A DNA stretch of 64,000 nt, taken from assembly GCA_037044905.1 (NCBI GenBank), contig JBAOKB010000144.1, forward strand, positions 2,455,609-2,519,608. Direction: 5' to 3'. Origin of the DNA: Hortaea werneckii. Taxonomy: Eukaryota > Ascomycota > Dothideomycetes > Mycosphaerellales > Teratosphaeriaceae. Positions 44,694 through 54,542 of the stretch are shown here, in pieces. Every line of letters starts with the position of its first letter. The stretch's first letter is position 1. A program made the position numbers and the translations under genes. The notes under the pieces were generated by a model that did no database searches, was not told where the DNA came from, and was given only the letters and a program-made list of their open reading frames with translations.

Positions 44694-46772
44694 ATGCCTC
44701 GAGTGTTCAAACCTTCATTAGACTCAGACTACGCTAGGGCACTCTGTGCGGACCTTAACAACGTTGCTAAATTTCAGGTGATACCTAGGACTTGCTCAGC
44801 ACCATTGTTTTTCCCGTGCAGAGAAGCCTGCGCGGGAGGCGATACCACGTTGCTCAGCAAGTACGTCTCGGACCACGGCAAAGACGAGGTCACACTGGAC
44901 GACATCGACAGGCTCTTGGCTCTCATATGCTGTTCAAAGCACGTGCCCCATTATAAGGCCATCCTCAGAGGTCTTCTCGTCAGCACCGACCTTGATAAAC
45001 CGGACTATTCAGCCGACAAAAGTGTACATCAGGTCTGCTTTGGGTCAGAAGACTATGAGAACACCGACCATACATTCAGCTTCTCAGTCCCTGATCAGGC
45101 ATCTGATTCAGCACCGATTGATCCCTCAGACGTGTCAGATACCAGACGGCTACTCGTGTCCCGTGGCGGGCGAAAAGAGGTCCGTGAAGGCAACACAGAA
45201 GCTGATTCACAAAATCCTCCGTTGGCTGGGTCGAGTTCGGCGTCCCTTGACAAGGTTGAGAGTGACACGCCCACGCCAGGGACTCCACGCTTGAAATCAA
45301 GAAACGCCAGCGATCCAACTACGCCGCCTACGCGCTCATCTTTGTCGCCAGATGTGCGTCGGACACCAAATCCGAACAGATCAGAGTTTCGTACTCGGAC
45401 TCCTTCGCCGAGCCATGCGAGACAGTCCAGCGATTATGGTCGTCTGGCTGAGGCGACAATGCTCGGTGATAAGAGTTATGAAAGGCCACCTGCATGCAAT
45501 CAGGATAAGGTCCTTCAACTTATTGGCAAACCCCTCTTCCTCAGTGACCTAAACAAACGTGGTTCGGTCTATGTCGTGCGAGATCCCGAGCTGGACCTGG
45601 TCAAGATCGGGTTTACCACTAAGAGCATCTCTGCTCGCGTCCGCGGGATTGCAAGCCAGTGCCCGGCTGCTTCTCACGAATGGCAGATTGAGAACGAAGC
45701 CGCAAATGTTCCTATACTCGCATATCGTCGCTTGGAGGAATTGGTGCATAGGGACCTTGCGCCGCACAGATGGTTTTTCCTATGCGAGTGCGGTGCATCG
45801 AGAGGTACTGCGAGCGGGTATACCGAGCATCAGGAATGGTTTGGCGTGAGTTCGAAGATCGCTATCGAGACCATCGAACTGTGGAAGGACTTCTTACAGC
45901 TAGACCCTTACGGTCAACCTCTCCAGGGTACCAAGATGCGACTGAAGGAACCATGGATCCACCGTGTTGATAAATGCAAAGAAATGGATCGCAACGAAAG
46001 GCACGAGGATCACGTGACCCGACTTAATCGCTGGCGTAAGTTGTTGCATCTTCAGAAGCCCTGCGAGCCGACGAGAGTCTCCAAGCAGGAGGAAACGAAG
46101 GCTTCGATGACGAAGATCAAGTCCGAGCCAGTAGAAGAAGACCCACATGAACCGACGAGAGTGCCCAAGCTGGAGGAGACGGAGACTTCGTCAACGAAGA
46201 TCAAGTCCGAGCCAGTAGAAGAAGATCCGGCTACGATCTTTATGAACGTTCCACAGAAGGCTCCCGAAGACTTGCCCATACCCTCTATTGAGCCCGCGAC
46301 AGTTGCTGAGCCCCCTAAATTGGCTCCTGAGATCTCTGTGGATCTAGGTGAAGGTGCCGATGCCCCGAATGTCCACGGACACGCGGCATCTTCACAGACC
46401 ACGCCTTCGAGCGGCGAGGCAGCTCGGTCAGTCTCAGCTTCAGCGGCAGCCTCGGAAGACCAAACGACGACAGAAAAGCAGTGTGAGGACAGCAAGGGGG
46501 ACCACATGTCGAAGGGAAACTTGAGCGCCATCCCTAGAGGCGTGATCCATGGCGAAGAGTTCCTCATAACCCTTACAGCGGTCCTCAATCATAGGAGGCC
46601 GGCGATTCCAGAGCGCACTATAATGGAAGACTTGACTGCGTTGAGGTGGCCACTGGGGTGTGCAGTAGTATTCGCTTTGCACACGCCTTATGTACCCCCT
46701 TTGCTATCAGCAATGTTATGGACGATCTTCTTGCCTTCCCTTGTTGCGGAGCTACGGGGCTGGACGTTGTAA
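44694..46772 (+). CDS. T5orf172 (DUF1766, GIY-YIG clan) domain protein with duplicated SUMO-type motifs
   Basis: 692 residues, one exon, starting at the ATG in ACAATGCC. Residues 1-105 are a helical Cys-containing region; 150-260 is Ser/Thr/Pro-rich and probably disordered. Residues about 285-400 carry the T5orf172 fold: GSVYVVRDPELDLVKIGFTT, then SISARVRGI with the conserved Arg, then RRLEELVHRDLAPHRWF with the conserved Glu. The domain is related to GIY-YIG nucleases, but most fungal members are uncharacterised. Residues about 458-513 are two 28-residue tandem copies, each ending KIKSEPVEEDP. The C-terminus is hydrophobic (LGCAVVFALHTPYVPPLLSA...) and may be membrane-associated or buried. 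No frame break. A nuclease activity is inference only. Confidence 0.82.
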   Translation: MPRVFKPSLDSDYARALCADLNNVAKFQVIPRTCSAPLFFPCREACAGGDTTLLSKYVSDHGKDEVTLDDIDRLLALICCSKHVPHYKAILRGLLVSTDLDKPDYSADKSVHQVCFGSEDYENTDHTFSFSVPDQASDSAPIDPSDVSDTRRLLVSRGGRKEVREGNTEADSQNPPLAGSSSASLDKVESDTPTPGTPRLKSRNASDPTTPPTRSSLSPDVRRTPNPNRSEFRTRTPSPSHARQSSDYGRLAEATMLGDKSYERPPACNQDKVLQLIGKPLFLSDLNKRGSVYVVRDPELDLVKIGFTTKSISARVRGIASQCPAASHEWQIENEAANVPILAYRRLEELVHRDLAPHRWFFLCECGASRGTASGYTEHQEWFGVSSKIAIETIELWKDFLQLDPYGQPLQGTKMRLKEPWIHRVDKCKEMDRNERHEDHVTRLNRWRKLLHLQKPCEPTRVSKQEETKASMTKIKSEPVEEDPHEPTRVPKLEETETSSTKIKSEPVEEDPATIFMNVPQKAPEDLPIPSIEPATVAEPPKLAPEISVDLGEGADAPNVHGHAASSQTTPSSGEAARSVSASAAASEDQTTTEKQCEDSKGDHMSKGNLSAIPRGVIHGEEFLITLTAVLNHRRPAIPERTIMEDLTALRWPLGCAVVFALHTPYVPPLLSAMLWTIFLPSLVAELRGWTL
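46065..46232 (+). repeat. Two tandem 84-bp copies inside the T5orf172 gene
   Basis: Unit 1 is 46065-46148 and unit 2 is 46149-46232. Both encode 28 residues starting EPTRV and ending KIKSEPVEEDP. The second half of the unit (about 30 nt ending GTAGAAGAAGA) is nearly identical at DNA level, while the first half differs at several bases. That suggests a recent duplication with selection on, or conversion of, the KSE block. Confidence 0.9.
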
Positions 46773-46930
46773 GGCAAGAGCAGAGATGCCGCTCTTGTCA
46801 GCAGTCATTGACCTTTACGAATGACGAGCTGTGAAGGGAGGGCCTTTGTATGTCAATTGATGTATGGGTTTTCAATCACCTCCTTCAGCTTCGGCCATAG
46901 GTTGCAGAAAACAGAGGATCCCATTTGACT

Positions 46931-46974
46931 CTACCTACCTACCTAGGTAGGTAGGTAGGTATGTACCTAGGTAC
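46931..46974. repeat. Perfect palindromes built from ACCT/AGGT
   Basis: A 28-bp perfect inverted repeat without spacer (46931-46958: three and a half CTAC units, then the mirror AGGTAG units) is followed by a second, 12-bp palindrome gtacctaggtac (46963-46974). It can form a cruciform. It is the longest member of the ACCTAGGT motif family in this window. Confidence 0.95.
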
Positions 46975-47141
46975 CCAGGTATGTTCAGGAATTTGAGTCA
47001 CTTTTGACTGGTGAAAACCGGAATTCGGCAACGCTAGCGGCGCTTACCGAGCATCCGAGAGGCGCGAGAGAGAGCCTCGAGAGCCTCGTGATACTTCCAT
47101 TCACATCAGACATTTCACCTTTCTTTCACAGCCTGGTTGTC

Positions 47142-47161
47142 TTTTTTTTTTTTTTTTTTTT
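47142..47161 (+). repeat. Homopolymer of 20 T
   Basis: An uninterrupted T run about 855 bp upstream of the Sur7-like gene. Such tracts exclude nucleosomes in fungal promoters, but this one is far upstream of the ATG. Confidence 0.95.
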
Positions 47162-48016
47162 GCTTCCTTCCTGGAATGCAAAGACACGTGAACTTGCCGA
47201 GATGACTCGAGAGAGACAAAATATCCGGACTTTGGTCGTGAAGTACTCTAGGCACCTAAACGCTGTCCGCGGTCTGATACAGGCGCCAACCCTCGCGCTT
47301 ATCACTGACATTTCGTTGGCCAGCATGCTTCGCTTTAGGATGCCTTGACGAACGTCAGACTGTAAGTTCACGTGTAATTATAAGAAGAAGTGCTTCGCCT
47401 GAAACAAGCGCCTCGAGGCCCGTATTGCGACTCCCGCGTCTCTGAAGAAAAGTTGGTGGCAACCATATCGGCGCGTCGCTTTCGATTGTTTCACAAGCTT
47501 CCAAAACGACCGAATGTGAGTTTCGCAGTGGCATTCTCTTTCACATAGCCGACTCCTAGACGCTGCGAGTCTGAGACTTGCACACAAAGACTGCTAATTT
47601 TGACTCATGCATACCGCCAAACAACGAACATCGGCTTTGTCTTGGACAGGCGAACAATAAGCGACCTCTATTCACGGCTTGCAGCTATTGTTCGCACAGG
47701 CTGACCCGGTCATTGTCCCCTCGGACCACTTTAAGTGGCCATCTTTCCTCGATCGCCTTCACTAACAGACATTGACTTTTTGTCTTCTATCAAACACAAT
47801 CTCTTTCCTTTCCAAGTCTTTCCTTGCCTTTTATAACAATCAAGCGCTGTGCGCTATCGAGATTGAACATCTAACGATCTTTAACGAGCAAACGACTCAG
47901 CAAAAGCTATTGCTACACGAGCAGTTTTCTACGCACGATAATACTCAATTTTACGATCTAAAAGCTTACGAGTCAACGCTCAAGAGACATTTGAGACCTA
48001 CACATAACCATCCAAC

Positions 48017-49342
48017 ATGTGGTTCGCCGTCCTCTCAATCGCACGCAAGTTCTACAAGTTGCGCAATGGCAAGAATAGCCAACCCGGATCACCAATAGCG
48101 CCTGGAGCGCGAAGGTCTTTCGGAGCACCTCTCTTCCTCAGCATCCTTGCCGCTATCATCGCGACGATTGCCATGGTGCTCGCTATTCTCGCAGTCTTTG
48201 CTGGCAATAAGCCATCCAACATGACCGATTACTATGTCTTTAGATTGAACACCAGCCGCATTGGACAGAACCTCATCGAAGAGGTCGACAACAAGATCAT
48301 GTCCGTCAAATTCGATCTTAAGCGGGAGCTGCCAGCACCAGCCATGGCCACAGCAACATCAATCGTGACTCCAAAGACGCAGATCATTTCCGCACCGACG
48401 ACACTGATCACGATGGCCCCCCGAGGTGTCCTAGATGGCGTCGGCGAGGGAATCGACGATGCCACGGCCAAAGCCGGCAGTCTCAAGAGCGACGCAGGAT
48501 CCGCCCTCTCCTCCAAAGCCTCCGCAGTCGAATCTGCCGCGACCAGCAAAGCCTCGGCGGTCAAATCCGCCGCGGAAAGCAAAGCCAACAGCGCCATGGG
48601 ATCCCTGCAGACCAAAGTCGTCGAAGCCATCAACGACGCCTACGACGGCATCCTTGACGAGCTGGACCTGAGCGACTTCTACGACGTCCATATCAGCAGC
48701 ACCTGCAAAGGCACGTACAAGTATAAAGACGGCAAGAACGAAACCGTCAGTGTTGGCAAACCCGCGAAAGATGACGACGACGATAAGAAGGTCTACGCCC
48801 ACGTCGACAGCTGCGAGAAGCACTCCGCGCTCGACCCCATGGGGCTCATCCGCGTGCTCTACTGGGCCGGCATCGCGCTCACCGTCGTCTCCGTCCTACT
48901 AGGCTGGGCCGGCGTCTTCATGAAGAGCCGGAAGATGGCTATCTTCAACTGCTTGGCGACTCTACCGGCGTTTCTTTTCCTGGTCCTCGCCAGCGCCGTC
49001 ACGCATGGTATCGGCATGGGCGCCGCGAAGTTCATCAATTTCATCGGAAGCGACATCGGGGTGCGGGGGTACAAGGGCGGAAAATTCATTGCTCTCACTT
49101 GGGCTTGTACTGCTCTCCTCCTCGCCAATGGATTGCTGTGGGGATTTCTGGTGGTGCTTCGTGGGCGTGCGGAGAAGTCGGCGCATAATTTCCCTGAATA
49201 TGGCTCTTCTTCAGGCATTGGTTTGGGGAGCAGAAGCTTCCGAAGCAAGCGGGATAGGCCGGACAGGACTTCTCAGATCATCATGGAGCCAGTGGCGCGT
49301 CCGCCGCCCTCACACGATGCGCACGTACAGCAGTGGATATGA
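48017..49342 (+). CDS. Sur7/PalI-family cortical membrane protein
   Basis: 441 residues, one exon, ATG in ACATGTGG. One TM near residues 35-62 (LFLSILAAIIATIAMVLAI) is followed by a long extracellular loop and three more spans (about 275-300, 310-335, 355-385). The loop carries an Ala/Ser/Lys-rich helical repeat (SSKASAVESAATSKASAVKS) and, after it, a short segment with FYDVHISSTCKGTYKY and a Cys later, like the Sur7 loop with its conserved Cys pair. Sur7 proteins organise eisosomes and the cell cortex; PalI/Rim9 proteins serve pH sensing, and I cannot tell these apart securely. The C-terminus is basic/Ser-rich. No frame break. Confidence 0.8.
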   Translation: MWFAVLSIARKFYKLRNGKNSQPGSPIAPGARRSFGAPLFLSILAAIIATIAMVLAILAVFAGNKPSNMTDYYVFRLNTSRIGQNLIEEVDNKIMSVKFDLKRELPAPAMATATSIVTPKTQIISAPTTLITMAPRGVLDGVGEGIDDATAKAGSLKSDAGSALSSKASAVESAATSKASAVKSAAESKANSAMGSLQTKVVEAINDAYDGILDELDLSDFYDVHISSTCKGTYKYKDGKNETVSVGKPAKDDDDDKKVYAHVDSCEKHSALDPMGLIRVLYWAGIALTVVSVLLGWAGVFMKSRKMAIFNCLATLPAFLFLVLASAVTHGIGMGAAKFINFIGSDIGVRGYKGGKFIALTWACTALLLANGLLWGFLVVLRGRAEKSAHNFPEYGSSSGIGLGSRSFRSKRDRPDRTSQIIMEPVARPPPSHDAHVQQWI

Positions 49343-49442
49343 GGTAGGGACACTTTGTTTTTGCGTGGCACGCGGCTTTTCGCATTCAGAGATAGATATA
49401 AGTCGTAAACTTCATGACCAATAATTCCATACCTCCTCACAT

Positions 49443-51210
49443 TTAAGCTCTCTGCTGTACTTCTCGTACGTCCTCCACCGTCTCCATCTTGTCCTTCTCG
49501 ACGCCGTAGTTCTCGACCGCACCGCCCATGTTCTCGGTGAGGTGCTTGCCCTGCCGGCCGATGAGGTACCAGGGCATCTCGAAGACACGGTCGATGGACT
49601 CGAGGCTCTTGCCTGCAAGCTCGGGGAGGCAGAACCAGACCCATGCCAGACCGATGAGGGTGACGATGGAGAAGAACCACATTGTTCCGCCGTGAGTCAT
49701 CGAGATGAACTGTGATGTCATGTTAGCAACTGATCTTAATGTTTTAGATCTGCCTTGTGAACTTACCATCTCCGGCACGGCCTTGCTGTTGCCATATTGG
49801 TTGACAAAGTGGAACGTCATAGCGAAGGAGCCGCCGATAGCACGCAGTCGCAGTGGGTAGATCTCAGAGTTGATCAGGTACTGGATACTGTTCCAGCCCA
49901 TAGCCCAGCCGAATCCAGAAACATAGATCGTGACGATAGCGCCTAGAGCGGCACTCTTCTCGCTCGAGGTCATTGTCGCGCTTTCGTCGCCAGCATCGGT
50001 GACGATGACCAAGAAGATGGCCATGTACAGCATCGAAATGAATTGAAGCGTGATTCCGGACATCAGCGCCCTCTTTCGGCCGACGAGATCGATGAGGAAT
50101 AAAGCGCAGATCATGGAGGAGACAAACTTCACCACTCCGAAGATGGCAGTGGCGAACAGCTTCTCGTTTTGGCCGGTCGTGCCCATCATCTCGAAGTACT
50201 GCGGGGCGTAGATGGTGATGCTGTTGGCGCCAGACCACTGACCGAGGACTTGCGACATGACTGATAACATCAGCCTGTATCGGTTGGAGGGCAGCATGAT
50301 CAGCTCCTTGATGGGACCAATCCAACCAGCTCCGAGAGTTGCCTCGCGCTCGCGGTCGAGCTGGTCGTTGATGTCGAGGAGCTCGGACTGGACGTACCAG
50401 TGCTCCGCAGGCAGGTTCCGGATCTTGGAGAGGTTGGCGGCGGCTTTCTCGTGCTTGCCGACCTTGACGAGCCATCGTGGCGACTCGATGGCGAAAATGG
50501 AAAGAATGCCAATGATTGCCGCGAAGTAGATGTGCAGGAGGTTGGGAATGACCCATTGAAGCTCAGTGTCGGGGCTGATGTGAATGTGCGAGCCCCAAGA
50601 GGCAAAGTAGGCGAGCATAATGCCGATGTAGACAGAGCCGGAAAACGCGCAGACGCAGAGTCCACGGATGAAGCGAGGTGCAGTCTCCGCGAGGTATGTC
50701 GGCGCAACAACAGTGGTCTGGCCAATACCGACGCCAGCAATAAAGCGGCCAGCATAGACCATGCCGAGACTTCCATTGGTGGCAGCACCGAGGAAAATGG
50801 CAATACCACCGACCCAGAGCAGACACAGCACGCGGGTGGCCCAAAGACGACCAATCTTGTCCACTATAGCGAAGGCAATGATGGCCCCCAAAATGGATCC
50901 CATTTGAACCATCGACGTGATGTTCGAAAGACGATCGGCCCGCTCTTTCTCTGTCAAAGGGCCATCTTCTCCCAGACCGAACAGCTCCTGGAATGGCTTC
51001 TGCTCGGCAGACGTGCCGATGAGACCCTCATCGAGACCGCGGGCAGCGCCCATGAGACCGAAGACTGCATAGTTCTGTCAGCTTGTTGCGTTGTATTGCG
51101 ATACCGTTGCATGGTTGGTGCAGTGAGAGCATACCGAGCACGCCATACCATAGTCTCCAATTCAAAATCTCCTTCGGCGCCGAACTATCTTTCTGTTGCC
51201 AGAAAAGCAT
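49443..51210 (-). CDS. MFS sugar-porter transporter (hexose or quinate permease-like)
   Basis: Minus-strand exons 51210-51135, 51064-49767 and 49709-49443 give 546 residues; introns are 70 and 57 nt. The first acceptor is the second of two nearby AGs, giving NWRLWYGVLVFGLMGAARGLDEG, which matches the family. Twelve TM spans are visible. Sugar-porter marks are IESPRWL, GRLWATR, QWSGANSITIYAPQ, DLVGRKRA and PELAGKSLE. The second intron is in frame and would read through without a stop, so unspliced RNA would insert 19 residues. Substrate is not certain; several residues resemble quinate/galactose-type porters. No frame break. Confidence 0.9.
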
Positions 51211-53447
51211 CTTGGCAGATCAACGTGTGTGCGCGCACGCGTGGCAGTGGAGTTCTTGCTGCGAGACTCAAACGGGGTGTGGAAACGCCAAGGGGTTGGC
51301 AGAGCAGGTCCAAGTCAAGCTTCCCTTCGAGAAGAGATGATAAGCCTGTCTTGATGGATCCAAGGCTCTGGGGAAAAAAGAGGAACCCACGCGAGAAGTA
51401 CGATGCAAGAGTAACAATCTTAAGATCGGCGCGTCCTGCCCACCCTTCTTATCTTGCTGTGTCTGCCCCCAAACCTGGAGACCCTGACCTTTCCCCGCCT
51501 GCAACAATGCAACGCTACTTCCTTCAGCCGCTTTGCCCTCACTCACTTGGGTGCTCGCTCGGGCGAAGACGGCCTGGGCTTTGCAAGGAACGTTCATACT
51601 AACGGGTGGGTGCTTCCTGGGGTCCCCATAGGAAAAACTCTGGTGCTCCACAGCGAGCCTCCACATCCTGCAATAGCAGAGCCGCTAGGGCGCAATGTAC
51701 TGGCCATGCGATGGGTGGAGTACAAGCGGTCCTCGTGAGGCGGGGGAGATTGTCGTGGTGCAGCTATGGGAAGTGGAGTCTCACGGCAGGGGTAGGAACC
51801 TAGGGACACCAAGACGCTAAGAGGCATGCCAAGGGCATAGCCACTGAAGGCAAGTTTTGGACCAACGTCTTGTACCGCTTGAGGGTGCTTGGACGGGTGC
51901 AAGCATTCCTGCTCGAGACGAGTGTGACGTCTTGATCTTTATTCTGCCGACTCACTAAGCGCGTCTGACTGTCCCATGGGAGCGTCGTCGGGCTATCCAT
52001 TGGTCGCCGGAGGGCTATTGGGGTAATGTTGTAGATCGTCGGCCATAGAGACAAATGCCGGCAGGGCTTCTGGTGCTGTGTGCATGGGTTGCTTGGGTCA
52101 CAAGTCGGAGGCTCAGCGGTAGCTCCATGCGCGCACACGGCGAGGCCCGAGCCAGCAGTAGCGTATCACGTAGCGCATGCTAACTGTGCCTTCTCGGTCA
52201 TCGTCCGCGCGGTAATTTACCGAATCCCACATTGAAGCCACATAGGGTAGAATCGGAATGGCCAAATCAAAATGATAAGGGTGAGGTGCAGGATAGATGT
52301 TTCTCCAATACCTCGTTTCGGTATGCCGCCCTGTGCATCCCCACAGCCAAGCGGAGAACCGTCTCGAGCCCCCAAGGTTTCCCAAGCTCCACACGCCGAC
52401 CAAAGCTTCGCTTCGACGACTTCCAAGAGCCCAAGATATCATTTCTTGGGCAAGATCCCGTCTCTCTCAACACACACGGGAAGCATGTCCACAATGATTA
52501 GTGATATCGGAGGGGTAGACAAGGTACCGAGACATTCCGGCAGCGCCGGCGTGGGGAGAAGTCGTTAAAAGAAGGTTTCCGCAGACCCCCAAACGCCGAT
52601 ATGCGGAAAAAGTTGGCCGCTCTCACGTTTCGGAAACGAAGCTGGGTGAAATCCACTTCCGCGACTCCACGTCGACCAGCTGTCGCCCTTGCCCTCATCC
52701 AGGCCATGCTCTTCCCTCCACTTCGCCACGGAAGCCATCATGCTGGCCACCCTGGTGGCCAGTGCTCCCCCATGCTTTCCCCATACGAATGAAACGGCCC
52801 TTCTTTACGCCGGGTGAATGTGATGCCCAGACAGTACAGTACACAAGAGAACTTTGGAAGAAACGCAAGGGATCGGAATGTTGCGTAGGCGGATTTTCGG
52901 TCCAGCAGTTTGGCTTTGCCACTATGACAACGAAGGCGTTGTCCATGTAAGCTTCCCATTTCAACTCTGAAAAGTCGAGAGCCTGCCCGTGTTCTTTCTT
53001 TTTTACTTGCTTCAAAAACTGTAACTGTCTAAGGCAGTTGCCCGCTGATCGTTACAATGGCCTCTCTCCTCTCCAATGCGAATGGCATTATTGTAAAGTT
53101 GCAACCTTTGGATCGGGATCTGGTGGTTCTTAGTGGCGAACTGCCGCACGCTTTCCATTTCGGGGGACGTTCTTTAGACCGACCTGTCCAAATTGTGTGA
53201 AGTTCTCTGCTTCTCCACGACTATCATGCCGTACGTAGCGCATCGAACTCATTCATAAAGTAAATCGTAAACCGTATCTTCAATCATTCCAGCTCAAAGT
53301 CCTAAGTTTAGCGGACGGGTGACTCTAAGAGAGACAGCTGCAGTTCAAGCGGGATCCATCATCCAGCCGTATGCGTGTCCGGCCCCTCCAGCTTCGTTCT
53401 GGTCCTCTCAATCACTTAACGCACTTCGCAGAGAAAGCGTGCATCCC
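51211..53447. other. 2.2-kb stretch without a supported gene
   Basis: Many overlapping frames of 60-110 codons occur on both strands, none with motifs or good codon pattern. The left part is the promoter of the MFS gene (minus). The right part is downstream of the Ldh2 gene (minus). Confidence 0.5.
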
Positions 53448-54542
53448 TCACATAACCCTCAACCCCTCGACCCCACACCTCCTAGCCTCAGCATCCAACC
53501 CCTCCACCTCCCTCTTAACAAACAGAATCCCCTCCTCCCTCCGCTTCCGCTCCGTAATCTGCTCCAGCTCGCCCGGCATATAAATCCTCTCGACCCCCTT
53601 CGCCTTCTCCCCCTCCGTCACCCGCTCATACAACACATCCATCCTGTCGCCGAACTCCTCGCGGGACATGAACAGGTCGGGCCGGATACAGACGAGGAAA
53701 TGCCCCACGTCCGCGGGCCGCGAGGGATCATAGGGACCCGTGACGCCGCCTGCGAAGGCCGCGCCGGAGAAGACGCCGGAGAAGACGTCCATCATGATGG
53801 CCAGCGCGGAGCCCTTGGGTCCCCCCATCGGCAGCATCACGGCGCCGTCTTCGAGCGCTTTGGCCGGGTCGTCCGTCGGTGCCCCTGAGGCGTCGAGCGC
53901 CCAGTCCATCGGGATCTTCTCCCCGCGCCGCAGCGCTTTGTAGATCTTCCCCCGCGCGGCGACCGACGGCGCCATGTCGAGGATGAAGTCCGGGTGTTTG
54001 GGTCCGCCGGGCGCGCCGCAGGCGATGGGGCTGACGCCGAGGAGTTTGGATCGCCCGCCGTAAGGGGGTAGAGCGGGGGAGGAGTTGGTGAAGACGAGGC
54101 TCATCATGGGACCTGAAGGGTGGTCGAGGGCGGTTTGGCACAGGTGTGCGGACATGCCGAAGTGGTTGCTGTGTTTGATGGAGACCATGCCGATGCCGTA
54201 GGTCGCGGCGACGCTGCACGCGTGCTGGATCCCCTGGGCTGCGGCGATGAAGCCGAAATTGTTGTGCGCGTCGATTTGGGCGGCGACAGAGGTTTTGATG
54301 TGAAGGGTTGGTTCGGCGGACGGGTCTAGGACGCCTTGTCGGATCCGGGTCAGGTACGAGGGGAGGCGGTTGATGCCATGGGTGTCGATGCCCCGGAGAT
54401 CGGCGGCGACAAGGCCGCGGGCCACGGTGGTGGCGTTGGTTGAAGTGAGGCCGTTGGCTTGGAGGACGCGTTCGGCGTAAGCTTGGGCTTCTTGAGCGGA
54501 GACGTAGATGAGGTTTTGTTCTTCTTGTTGTTCGTCTGCCAT
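53448..54542 (-). CDS. Ldh2/malate-lactate dehydrogenase family oxidoreductase
   Basis: 364 residues, one exon, ATG at 54542. It belongs to the NAD(P)-dependent Ldh_2 family (malate/L-lactate, ureidoglycolate and 2,3-diketogulonate reductases), which is unrelated to classical lactate dehydrogenase. Seen: RGIDTHGINRLPSY with the catalytic His region, DAHNNFGFIAA, SIKHSNHFG, MSLVFTNSSPALPPYGG, PIACGAPGG and ILDMAPSVAARGKI. The GC content is visibly higher than that of neighbours. Substrate cannot be decided from sequence. Its N-terminal extension (MADEQQEEQNL) is short and not a targeting signal. No frame break. Confidence 0.92.
   Translation of the reverse strand: MADEQQEEQNLIYVSAQEAQAYAERVLQANGLTSTNATTVARGLVAADLRGIDTHGINRLPSYLTRIRQGVLDPSAEPTLHIKTSVAAQIDAHNNFGFIAAAQGIQHACSVAATYGIGMVSIKHSNHFGMSAHLCQTALDHPSGPMMSLVFTNSSPALPPYGGRSKLLGVSPIACGAPGGPKHPDFILDMAPSVAARGKIYKALRRGEKIPMDWALDASGAPTDDPAKALEDGAVMLPMGGPKGSALAIMMDVFSGVFSGAAFAGGVTGPYDPSRPADVGHFLVCIRPDLFMSREEFGDRMDVLYERVTEGEKAKGVERIYMPGELEQITERKRREEGILFVKREVEGLDAEARRCGVEGLRVM

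Larger units (their letters stand above)
46773..48016. other. 1.24-kb intergenic region with palindromic repeat and poly-T
   Basis: No supported gene. It contains a 28-bp perfect palindrome of ACCT/AGGT units, a 20-base T run and, near the Sur7-like gene, a CT/AT-rich leader (47760-48016) typical of a fungal 5' UTR. Confidence 0.55.

Noticed and set aside
50400..51602. 400-codon plus-strand ORF
   Set aside because: It lies mostly antisense to the well-supported MFS transporter, shows no motif, and its composition mirrors the sense codons.
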